Source of the DNA: Prosthecobacter debontii
GTDB taxonomy: Bacteria; Verrucomicrobiota; Verrucomicrobiia; Verrucomicrobiales; Akkermansiaceae
Direction: 5' to 3'
Assembly (NCBI GenBank): GCA_945885485.1
Contig: CAMCYT010000041.1
Span: 1-15,198, forward strand
Length of the DNA stretch: 15,198 nt
Part shown: piece by piece, positions 7,116 to 13,377 of the stretch
Layout of the letters: every line of letters begins with the position of its first letter
How positions within the stretch are numbered: the first letter of the stretch is position 1
The notes under the pieces: generated by a model
Told to the model about the DNA's origin: nothing
Databases searched by the model: none
The model's input: only the letters and a program-made list of their open reading frames with translations
Position numbers and translations under genes: made by a program

Positions 7116-7164
7116 GCGTTGAGATTTTTGAATTGGGTCGACAGAGGCCAGGCGACCCTACCTT
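7116..7164. repeat. Direct repeat of the ompA-gene 3' end plus repeat left arm (copy A')
   Basis: This 49-base stretch repeats 6979-7026, which covers the last codons and stop of the OmpA-type gene and the left arm of copy A. Both start with GCGTTGAGAT and end with GCGACCCYACCTT, with scattered differences and one gap. Offset is 137 bases. It has the left arm only and no 26-base core. The first ten bases derive from coding sequence in the upstream copy, which suggests an old local duplication. Confidence 0.6.
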
Positions 7165-7204
7165 ATCTATCGACGAGATCTAACCTATCGTTTATTTCTA
7201 ATGC

Positions 7205-8212
7205 ATGGAAAAATCCGCGCTGAAGCGAATCGATTGTCATGTGCATTTAGTTGGAGACGGAAGCTCCGGCAGTGGGTGTTGGTTACAAATGAGGACGCCG
7301 CTGCACCAATTGATGGCGCGCATAATTGTGAAATCCGCTGGCTTGCCATCGGGTTGCTTGCAAACCGGGCTCGACGGAGCGTTGTTAGATCGATTGGTTC
7401 ACATGGTTCGCACTTCATCTTTGGACTCCGTGGTGTTATTGGCACAAGACCTGCCTTACACCAACGATGGCAAGGCCATGCCCGAAAAAGGCGCGTTTTA
7501 TGTTCCGAACAAATATCTTCTTAAAGTCTGCGCCGAGTATCCGGATTTATTTATTCCCGCCGTTTCCATCCATCCATCCCGCCCTGACGCCATGGAAGAA
7601 CTGGACCGCTGCATCACCGCAGGCGCACCGGTTCTGAAATTGCTACCGAACTGCCTCAACGTTGATTACTCGAATCCGAAGCATAAACCGTTTTTTGAAA
7701 AAATGGCTGCCGCCGGAATGATCCTACTCTCTCACACCGGAGGTGAACTTTCTCTTCCTGTCATCAATCCACTGCTTGCCGATCCTCGGTTGCTGAAATA
7801 TCCGCTCGAATGCGGAGTCACCGTGATCGCCGCTCACTGCGCAGGTCGTTCGGGATTGTGGGATGCCGATTACACCGATGACCTCATCGAAATGTTCAAA
7901 AAATGGCCGAATCTCTACGGCGACAACTCCGCCCTGTGCAGTCCGATCCGCAGCCGAACCTTGCCAAAAGTTCTCCCCGCATCCGTGCGCGATCGCATCA
8001 TCCACGGCAGTGATTTCCCCATCGCCGTCAACGGCTTCGGTCCGTGGCGAATGGGTTTGATCAGCTTCAAAACTTGGCGCGCCGCAGACCGCGATCCCAA
8101 CGTCCTCGAACGCGACGTCTTCCTGAAACGCGAAGTGGGTTTTGATGATGCGCATTTCACACGCATGGCGGAAATTTTGGAATCCGCCAAAAAGACAATC
8201 ACGGTCGACTGA
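7205..8212 (+). CDS. Amidohydrolase-2 family metal-dependent hydrolase
   Basis: A 335-residue TIM-barrel hydrolase of the amidohydrolase-2 (PF04909) type, a group of hydrolases and non-oxidative decarboxylases. Metal and active-site residues are in the expected order: His12 and His14 in IDCHVHL, Lys145 in VLKLLPN, His177 in LLSHTGGE, His211 in VIAAHCAG and Asp270 in IIHGSDFP. The substrate is unknown. The ATG at 7205 has no Shine-Dalgarno; an ATG at 7201 is in another frame. Its last codons (ThrValAsp) and TGA lie inside the repeat element that starts at 8203, so the repeat supplies the stop codon. The convergent cutA frame overlaps its last 298 bases on the other strand. Confidence 0.88.
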   Translation: MEKSALKRIDCHVHLVGDGSSGSGCWLQMRTPLHQLMARIIVKSAGLPSGCLQTGLDGALLDRLVHMVRTSSLDSVVLLAQDLPYTNDGKAMPEKGAFYVPNKYLLKVCAEYPDLFIPAVSIHPSRPDAMEELDRCITAGAPVLKLLPNCLNVDYSNPKHKPFFEKMAAAGMILLSHTGGELSLPVINPLLADPRLLKYPLECGVTVIAAHCAGRSGLWDADYTDDLIEMFKKWPNLYGDNSALCSPIRSRTLPKVLPASVRDRIIHGSDFPIAVNGFGPWRMGLISFKTWRAADRDPNVLERDVFLKREVGFDDAHFTRMAEILESAKKTITVD

Positions 8213-8667
8213 GGCCAGTCGACCCTACCTTTAAACGGTAGGGTCAACGCGCCGAGTTGACCCAAATTAGAAACGGTTAGGTGCAATTTATCTAAAAAAT
8301 ACTTACCACCTATAACCCACTTCAAATAACCTTCCGAAACCTGATCTGGAGTGATCGCGATAATTTCCGGTGTTTCGTAAGGGTGCTTTTCTAGCAAAGT
8401 ATTTTCCAGATCCATAAACCCATCAGCCGCAACTTTGAAAATCGCCAACACTTCGTTTGCTTGCTCGATCTTCCCTTCCCAACGATAGATCGATTCCACC
8501 GCAGGGATCAGATTCACGCAGGCGGCGAGGTTTTCGGAGATGATCTCCTTGGAAATGCGGCGTGCAGTCTCCTGATCGGGAAAGGTACAAAGCACGACAA
8601 GCATATCCGCAGCAACGGGCGGACTGGAATGATCCTGCCCGCCCGTTGATTGGATATTTTCCTGCAT
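7915..8667 (-). CDS. cutA: CutA-type divalent cation tolerance protein with abnormal C-terminal read-through
   Basis: Residues 21-124 are a complete CutA1 domain: LVVLCTFPDQETARRISKEI, LAACVNLIPAVESIYRW, HPYETPEIIAI and EGYLKW, a small trimeric ferredoxin-like protein linked to copper/divalent metal tolerance. A 20-residue polar N-terminal extension precedes it. CutA proteins normally end 5-10 residues after YLxW, here at about GGKYF (base about 8295). In this sequence the frame has no stop there: it continues through the repeat element at 8203-8276 and then antisense to the amidohydrolase gene to 7915, adding about 126 residues of low-complexity Arg/Ser-rich translation. A TAG sits one base out of frame at the A6 run 8294-8299; five A's would end the protein after KYF at 124 residues. 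I read this as a frameshift (real or sequencing) in a normal cutA. The functional part is about 8292-8667. It starts 9 bases after the dehydrogenase gene. Confidence 0.8.
   Translation of the reverse strand: MQENIQSTGGQDHSSPPVAADMLVVLCTFPDQETARRISKEIISENLAACVNLIPAVESIYRWEGKIEQANEVLAIFKVAADGFMDLENTLLEKHPYETPEIIAITPDQVSEGYLKWVIGGKYFLDKLHLTVSNLGQLGALTLPFKGRVDWPQSTVIVFLADSKISAMRVKCASSKPTSRFRKTSRSRTLGSRSAARQVLKLIKPIRHGPKPLTAMGKSLPWMMRSRTDAGRTFGKVRLRIGLHRAELSP
8203..8276. repeat. Structured dispersed repeat, copy B, spanning two gene ends
   Basis: Three consecutive stems can form: GGTCGACT (8203-8210) with AGTCGACC (8217-8224); GACCCTACC (8221-8229) with GGTAGGGTC (8237-8245); and GGTCAAC (8242-8248) with GTTGACC (8256-8262). 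Neighbouring stems share bases, so they are partly exclusive. The 26-base core (8237-8262) matches copy A at 25/26 positions, and GAAACGG follows in both. The left arm includes the TGA of the amidohydrolase gene, and the whole element is read through by the cutA frame on the other strand. Confidence 0.82.
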
Positions 8668-8676
8668 GGAAATCGG

Positions 8677-9762
8677 TTATTTGTAGCTCACTGGCTTACC
8701 GGTTTTAGCCGATTCGTAGAGCGCATCGATGATCCACATGAGCTTGTGGGCTTGATCGGGAGTGTTGAAAGGCTCCGCGGTGCCGTTGATCGTGTGGATG
8801 AAGTTGGAAGCGGAATGGATCCGGCCCATGTCTTCGCATGCTTCAGTGATAATCGTGCGGTTCACGCTGTTGCCGTTTTCCTGAACGTAGAGTTCACAGG
8901 TATCGATGGCGGTTTCATCCAGACCATCGCGACCGAACAAGCGCTCGACTTTTCCTCCGGCTTTGGTGCCTTGGAAAACGACGGACACTTCCTCACGTTT
9001 GACCATTTCCGCCCATGAAACTTGGAGGCTGAGAACTTGGCCGGTTTTGAATCTAACAAAACCATGCGCCGCGCACTCGACATCCGTGGTGCCGCCTTCG
9101 CGGTCAGGAATTCCCCATGGGCCTTTGAAGCCGGGATCGGTGATGTGGGTATCAAAGGTATTAGCTAAAACGTGCGAAGGTTCCGGGTAGCCCATGAGGT
9201 AGAGTGCCAGATCGATCATGTGCAACAGATCGATCGTTGCACCACCGCCAGACATAGCTTTAGTGGTGAACCAACCGCCGAAGCCGGGAATCCCGGTGCG
9301 GCGTATCCATTTCGCTTGCGCGGAATTGATGGTTCCTACCGTTCCGTCATCGACGTATTTTTTCATCGCTTGTGACTCAGGACGAGCGCGGTTGTTGAAA
9401 TTGAACATCAATGTTTTGCCAGCTACTTTCGCAACTTCGATCATCTCCGCCACTTCCGCAGCATTCAAGCCGGGAGGTTTTTCACAGAAAACATGTTTGC
9501 CCGCTTCGAGGCACTGGATGGCGAGTGGGGCGTGAAACTTGTTCGGGACAATGATGCTAACGGCATCGATCTCTGGAGCTTCTGCCAACATCCGATCCAC
9601 GGTATCGAAGGTTTTGGCGATGTTCCATTGCTTAGCTGCGTTCTCCGCTGCACCCGGCAACGGATCCGCGACCGCTACGATTTCCGCACCCGCTGCGCGA
9701 AAGCCTTCGGCATGGTATTTCACCATCCATCCGGCACCGATGACTCCTACTTTGATTGACAT
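8677..9762 (-). CDS. Gfo/Idh/MocA family oxidoreductase
   Basis: A 361-residue NAD(P)-dependent dehydrogenase of the glucose-fructose oxidoreductase/inositol dehydrogenase family. The Rossmann motif GVIGAGWM is at residues 6-13, the cofactor/substrate motif CEKPPG has Glu94-Lys95-Pro96, and the C-terminal catalytic block GGGATIDLLHMIDLALYLMG supplies Asp178 and His181. These enzymes oxidise a sugar or cyclitol hydroxyl, often making 3-keto sugars. It lies 5 bases downstream of a TIM-barrel isomerase gene and 9 bases upstream of cutA, so all three are probably one transcript. A shared substrate with the isomerase is likely but not identifiable. No Shine-Dalgarno precedes the ATG. Length is typical. 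Confidence 0.92.
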   Translation of the reverse strand: MSIKVGVIGAGWMVKYHAEGFRAAGAEIVAVADPLPGAAENAAKQWNIAKTFDTVDRMLAEAPEIDAVSIIVPNKFHAPLAIQCLEAGKHVFCEKPPGLNAAEVAEMIEVAKVAGKTLMFNFNNRARPESQAMKKYVDDGTVGTINSAQAKWIRRTGIPGFGGWFTTKAMSGGGATIDLLHMIDLALYLMGYPEPSHVLANTFDTHITDPGFKGPWGIPDREGGTTDVECAAHGFVRFKTGQVLSLQVSWAEMVKREEVSVVFQGTKAGGKVERLFGRDGLDETAIDTCELYVQENGNSVNRTIITEACEDMGRIHSASNFIHTINGTAEPFNTPDQAHKLMWIIDALYESAKTGKPVSYK

Positions 9763-9767
9763 AAATA

Positions 9768-10817
9768 TTATTGGTTGGATTTGTCGAATGCGGCGTCGAA
9801 AGCGACGTTCGAACCTGGGAAGTCAACATTTCTAACAAATGCAGCTGCTTCGGTAGCGCCATGGACACGATCCATGCGGATGTCTTCCCACTCAACGGAG
9901 AGCGGACCCGCGTATTTGAGATCATTGAGTGCAACGATGATGTCTTCGAACTCAATATCACCGTGACCGAGCGAACGGAAATCCCAGAAGCGGCGTGAAT
10001 CGCCGAAATCGGTACTGCCGCCGAACACGCCGACGGAACCGTCACCGTGGCCCCACCAAACGTCTTTCATGTGCACGTGGAAAATGCGGTGACCGAGATC
10101 ACGGATGAATTTGATGTAATCGACCCCTTGGTAACCGAGGTGGGAAGGATCGTAGTTGAAGCCGAAACGTTTGTGGTTTTTCACCGCTTTGAGAGCGCGT
10201 TGTGCGGTGGCGATGTCGAAGGCGATTTCGGTCGGGTGAACTTCGAGGGCGAAGTTGACATTTTCCTTATCAAACGCATCGAGGATAGGCGTGAAACGTT
10301 TGGCGAAATCTTCGAAACCTTTATCGTAAAATGCCTGGCTGGTTGGAGGGAAGGCGTAAAGGCCGTGCCAGATCGACGATCCGGTGAAGCCGTTGACGAC
10401 TGCTGGGAATTCGTCTTTGTCTTTGCTCTTGCGACCGGGTTGGGCGTTGAAAAATTTGCGAGCGGCCTTTCCGGTATCGATCATTTCTTTCGCGGCGCGT
10501 TTGCGGACACCTTCTGGATCGCCTTTGCCCCACACGTGCGGAGGAAGAATCGCTTTGTGGCGTTCATCGATGTTGTCGCAGATCGCTTGACCAACAAGGT
10601 GACTGGAAATCGCGTAGGAGGTCAGGCCATGATCGGCGAGAAGCTCCCATTTTTCTTTGATGTAGTTCTTTTTCGAATTCGCTTTATCGACATCGAAGTG
10701 ATCTCCCCAGCAGGCGAGTTCAAGGCCATCATAGCCCATTTCTGCAGCAAGCGGCGCGAGTTTTTCAAGTGGAAGATCGGCCCATTGGCCGGTGAAAAGT
10801 GTGACTGGACGTGACAT
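9768..10817 (-). CDS. Sugar phosphate isomerase/epimerase-like TIM barrel
   Basis: A 349-residue member of the AP-endonuclease-2/xylose-isomerase-like TIM-barrel family. Divalent-metal ligands appear in order: Glu192 in FALEVHPTE, Asp223 and His226 in NYDPSHLGYQG, His249 in FHVHMKD and Glu309 in LSVEWED. Such proteins are isomerases, epimerases or dehydratases of sugars and cyclitols, and are often encoded beside Gfo/Idh/MocA dehydrogenases, as here (5-base gap). It is somewhat longer than the common 260-300, with insertions around 85-160. As the first gene of the cluster it should carry the promoter in 10818-10908, where I see no convincing -35/-10 pair; the bases just upstream of the ATG are CA-rich with no Shine-Dalgarno. 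The exact reaction is unknown. Confidence 0.9.
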   Translation of the reverse strand: MSRPVTLFTGQWADLPLEKLAPLAAEMGYDGLELACWGDHFDVDKANSKKNYIKEKWELLADHGLTSYAISSHLVGQAICDNIDERHKAILPPHVWGKGDPEGVRKRAAKEMIDTGKAARKFFNAQPGRKSKDKDEFPAVVNGFTGSSIWHGLYAFPPTSQAFYDKGFEDFAKRFTPILDAFDKENVNFALEVHPTEIAFDIATAQRALKAVKNHKRFGFNYDPSHLGYQGVDYIKFIRDLGHRIFHVHMKDVWWGHGDGSVGVFGGSTDFGDSRRFWDFRSLGHGDIEFEDIIVALNDLKYAGPLSVEWEDIRMDRVHGATEAAAFVRNVDFPGSNVAFDAAFDKSNQ

Positions 10818-10908
10818 AATTTTGGTTAGGGTTGGGGTTACAGAGAGGATATTGGACGATCTCCCCGGCGTTCGGAAAGGAAAAACCCTTGGTTGGGTAG
10901 ATTGATTT

Positions 10909-11012
10909 AACCGCGAATGAACGCGAATGGACGCTAATTTAAGAGAATTTTAATTACTTTTGCGCGACTCTATCTAAAGCAGATTTGATTTCATTCGCGT
11001 TTATTCGCGGTT
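10909..11012. repeat. Hairpin with arms made of 10-base near-repeats
   Basis: The left arm AACCGCGAATGAACGCGAAT continues to 10934, and the right arm (about 10990-11012) is its inverted complement ending TTATTCGCGGTT; about 24 bases per arm with few mismatches and a loop of about 55 bases. Each arm is itself built of 10-base units (CGCGAATGAA, CGCGAATGGA). It fills the gap between the aminotransferase stop and the isomerase start, both on the - strand. Confidence 0.75.
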
Positions 11013-11034
11013 GCATTTCCTTGGCTTGATCGGC

Positions 11035-11877
11035 CTAGGATAAGGCTTCGTTTCGCATATTTTCCAGCCACAGGGTTCGTATCGTGTTGAAGAGAGGATG
11101 CACGGGGTAGATTTCGCCTTGAAACGTAGAAACCCAGAGTGGGCCTTTGATCGAAGATGTCAGGAAAATCCCATCTGCTTTATTGAGATCTTTTTTGCTG
11201 AGGGATTTCACGCGGCATGAGATTTTTTGAGCGGTCGCGAGTTTGAGGACGAGTTCGCGAGTCACGCCAGGCAGGCAGCCGCTATCGAGACTTGGAGTGA
11301 ACAGTTCCTTCCCACGAATCAGAAACACGTTTGCCATCGCCGCTTCACAGAGTTCATCAGACGTATTGAAAAACAACATTTCATCACATCCTTCATGCCG
11401 AGCTATATCGAGCGCGATGAGATTTTCCGCGTAGCTACCGACTTTCAAGCCACGCAACATGCTTTCATTATCCTTTCGCCATGGCGCGAGAGTTAGGCGA
11501 ATATCTACCTCCGATGGATCGACCTTGGAAACGGTCATCCATGCCCATGCCCGACCACTGTCTGTTAGATTCATCGGTCCTTCACCCATGCTGATTGCAA
11601 AACGAATTCTGGCCATACCGCGGTCTAGATAGTTACGCTCCAGTAGCTCAACCATTGCATGGTGCAGACCAGGCACATCGATCTCAACCCGATGGACATT
11701 CAATCGCACCAATCCACTTTTCAGACGTCTCAAATGTTCCGCGAGGAGTCGTGGTTGGCCATCGACCGCCAAGATCGTCTCAAACAAACTCAGTCCATGG
11801 CACAGTCCACGATCTATGGGAGAAACCAAAAAAACAGTTTCCTCCAAAAATTTTCCGTCGCTCCAAACGATTGCCAT
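11035..11877 (-). CDS. Class IV aminotransferase (branched-chain aminotransferase / PabC-like)
   Basis: A 280-residue PLP enzyme of fold type IV. The N-terminal motifs SPIDRGLCHGLSLFETILAV and RLLAEHLRRL are typical of branched-chain aminotransferases, D-amino-acid transaminases and aminodeoxychorismate lyase. The PLP-binding Lys is Lys145 in GLKVGSYAENLIAL, and Glu178 in DELCEAAMANVFLI is the conserved N1-contacting Glu. The later block GCLPGVTRELVL is also characteristic. The ATG at 11877 gives the usual MxxVWxxG start; a GTG at 11904 would add nine residues, and a stop lies two codons above that. The sequence does not settle which substrate is used: a PabC role in folate synthesis is as likely as branched-chain amino acids. 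The upstream gap is highly structured (separate entries). Confidence 0.87.
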   Translation of the reverse strand: MAIVWSDGKFLEETVFLVSPIDRGLCHGLSLFETILAVDGQPRLLAEHLRRLKSGLVRLNVHRVEIDVPGLHHAMVELLERNYLDRGMARIRFAISMGEGPMNLTDSGRAWAWMTVSKVDPSEVDIRLTLAPWRKDNESMLRGLKVGSYAENLIALDIARHEGCDEMLFFNTSDELCEAAMANVFLIRGKELFTPSLDSGCLPGVTRELVLKLATAQKISCRVKSLSKKDLNKADGIFLTSSIKGPLWVSTFQGEIYPVHPLFNTIRTLWLENMRNEALS

Positions 11878-11923
11878 GCCGCCATTAGAGAACCTACGCG
11901 GCACATATCAAGGACTATGGCAG

Positions 11924-12023
11924 GGACGGTTATCTTAACCGTCCATATCTAGCGGCCCTTACGACGGAAGAGCGCGGTATGATATTTAACTCCTTCAGAT
12001 ATGGACGTTTAGAGATAAACGTC
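11924..12023. repeat. Interlocking inverted repeats in the divergent gap
   Basis: Three stems: GGACGGTTA (11924-11932) with TAACCGTCC (11936-11944), loop TCT; GTCCATATCT (11941-11950) with AGATATGGAC (11997-12006), perfect over 10 bp; and GACGTTTA (12004-12011) with TAAACGTC (12016-12023), loop GAGA. Adjacent stems share GTCC at 11941-11944 and GAC at 12004-12006, so the long stem competes with the two short ones. On the - strand this lies between the terminator at 12034-12106 and the aminotransferase start, so it could form part of its mRNA leader. Confidence 0.65.
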
Positions 12024-12033
12024 GCATCTGGGC

Positions 12034-12106
12034 AAAAAAAAGAGCGGCTCGACCGATTATCCCCGGGAAAAACCCAAAAACCCAAAGGGACGTTCAGTCG
12101 AGCCGC
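12034..12106 (-). terminator. Intrinsic terminator on the - strand in the divergent gap
   Basis: On the - strand, GCGGCTCGAC (12106-12097) pairs perfectly with GTCGAGCCGC (12053-12044). The 43-base interior can form further short GC stems. Directly after comes TC and then eight T's (12041-12034). Stem plus T-run is the standard Rho-independent signal. No - strand gene is visible between it and the + strand methyltransferase start, so the transcript it would end must begin within the preceding 120 bases or pass antisense through the methyltransferase gene. In the 346-base gap 11878-12223 I otherwise see only the stems listed separately and no convincing ORF or promoter. Confidence 0.6.
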
Positions 12107-12223
12107 CTTGTCTTGCGACAGTGGGAAAAAAACACGGGATGGGTGTTGGGTCAACGAATATTTTGTAACAAATGTGATTTTTAAAAAAGACCCTTGATCA
12201 CAGAAGGATTCCATTACCGCTAA

Positions 12224-13150
12224 GTGGATTTTTCATCGCCAGAGGCGGCAGATGAGGGCTTATTTGCAGAAATGGAATGGAACGAAGGCAAGCGCAGAGG
12301 TAAATCCTTTCCCCACAAAGGAACCAACAAGGGGCCGATCCCAGCTAAGAAATTCGCCGGCAAACCGGCTGTTGGAGCGGCGAAGCCAGGAAACGACAAA
12401 GGTTGGGATGGAGTCGCTGGCTGGTATGACAAGCTCGTGGGCGCGGATGGCTCGGATTACCACCAAAACGTCATTTTGCCGGGAGTCATGGAGCTGCTGG
12501 ATATTCAAAAAGGCGATGCCGTGGTCGATGTCTGCTGCGGGCAGGGAGTTTTGGTGAAACATCTTCTGATAGCCGGAGCGGGCAAAATTCATGGGGTCGA
12601 TGCCAGTGACAAACTCATTTCGGCAGCGCGGCAGCGAAATGGTGGCAAGCCAAGAGTGAGTTTCGAGGTCGCCGATGCGTGCGGGAAAGCACCGTGGGCG
12701 GAAGGCAGTTTTGATAAAGCCGCCTGCGTGATGGCCGTGCATGATGTGCCAGATGCGGCGGCACTGATGAAAAATGTTTCCGCCGCGCTCAAGCCCGGCG
12801 GAAGTTTTGCGATCGTGATGATGCATCCGTGTTTCCGAATCCCCAAAGAAAGCCATTGGGGTTGGGACGGTGATCAGAAAGTTCAATTCCGTCGGTTAGA
12901 TAAATACGGCTCAGCACTCGAGATCGCGATCCAAACCCGCCCCGGCCTCAACACCGGTGAAGGCACAGTGTTTTATCATCGACCTCTGGCAGATCTTCTA
13001 ACAGTCATCGGCGCAGCGGGCATGGGCGTCACGAAATGCACGGAACTTTTCTCCCACCGCAGATCACAATCCGGCCCATTCAGCAAAGCCGAGCACAAAG
13101 CAGCAGAGGAGTTTCCGCTGTTTCTTGGAATTAAAGCGGTGAAGATGTAG
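12224..13150 (+). CDS. Class I SAM-dependent methyltransferase with basic N-terminal tail
   Basis: The product has 308 residues from the GTG at 12224, which directly follows an in-frame TAA; the ATG at 12272 (16 residues shorter) is an equally possible start, and neither has a good Shine-Dalgarno. Residues 20-60 are Lys/Gly/Pro-rich and probably disordered, like an RNA- or ribosome-binding tail. The Rossmann fold follows: motif I VVDVCCGQGVLVKHL (100-114), acidic loop HGVDASDKLISAAR, motif post-II VADACGKAPWAEGSFDKAACVMAVHDV and the LKPGGSFAIVMMHPCFRIP segment. A Trp-rich insert (SHWGWDG) and a Cys/His-containing end follow. Substrate is unknown; this Methyltransf_11/25-type fold covers small molecules, RNA and proteins. 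Confidence 0.85.
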   Translation: MDFSSPEAADEGLFAEMEWNEGKRRGKSFPHKGTNKGPIPAKKFAGKPAVGAAKPGNDKGWDGVAGWYDKLVGADGSDYHQNVILPGVMELLDIQKGDAVVDVCCGQGVLVKHLLIAGAGKIHGVDASDKLISAARQRNGGKPRVSFEVADACGKAPWAEGSFDKAACVMAVHDVPDAAALMKNVSAALKPGGSFAIVMMHPCFRIPKESHWGWDGDQKVQFRRLDKYGSALEIAIQTRPGLNTGEGTVFYHRPLADLLTVIGAAGMGVTKCTELFSHRRSQSGPFSKAEHKAAEEFPLFLGIKAVKM

Positions 13151-13179
13151 ACACAAGATTGAAGGTGTCGTCCGAAAAA

Positions 13180-13291
13180 GGTAGGGCGCCATCGCCGAGG
13201 GCGCCGCGCGAAGCGAAACGTATTAGATTATCCTTTGAAGCATCATATTCTTTCTCATTCCATGCGGCGCCCTCGGCGATGGCGCCCTACC
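13180..13291. repeat. Structured dispersed repeat, copy C: perfect 28-bp inverted repeat
   Basis: The 28 bases 13180-13207 are perfectly inverted at 13264-13291, with a 56-base loop. The left arm begins with the same 26-base module as copies A and B (GGTAGGG, five to six variable bases, CGCCGAG, variable), and 17 of 26 positions match copy A. The variable parts are changed so that the internal stem still pairs at four substituted base pairs. It lies between the convergent methyltransferase and glycosidase genes. It could block transcription from both sides; there is no T-run. The arms are also the form expected of a small non-autonomous mobile element, but no flanking target duplication is evident. 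Confidence 0.85.
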
Positions 13292-13292
13292 G

Positions 13293-13331
13293 CATTCACA
13301 GATCTTATCCGCGTTTATCTGTGTTCATTTG
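13293..13331. repeat. Short unit-repeat segment next to copy C
   Basis: CACAGA (13297-13302) and TCTGTG (13318-13323) are inverted around TCTTATCCGCGTTTA, followed by GTTCATTTG. The wording resembles the unit-built hairpins at 10909 and 14129, but only one arm is recognisable. The remainder up to 13377 shows nothing I can identify. Confidence 0.3.
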
Positions 13332-13377
13332 CCTCCGGCTATGTCCGCTGTGCTACCATTGTGGTTCTCTATCTATT

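Noticed and set aside
7915..8202. The C-terminal half of the cutA frame as a new functional domain.
   Set aside because: It is the antisense of conserved amidohydrolase sequence, Arg/Ser-rich and without domain features; a frameshift at the A6 run explains it better.
10047..10814. A 255-codon open frame on the + strand opposite the TIM-barrel gene.
   Set aside because: It is antisense to a gene with clear catalytic motifs; its translation has no recognisable domain and its length is explained by codon bias in the real frame.
10825..10840. Telomere-like TTAGGGTTGGGGTTA stretch before the TIM-barrel gene.
   Set aside because: It is too short and irregular, in a bacterial promoter region; it is a chance G/T-rich stretch.
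11930..12214. A 94-codon - strand frame in the divergent gap.
   Set aside because: It runs through the intrinsic terminator and all the inverted repeats, shows no family motif, and has no ribosome-binding site.
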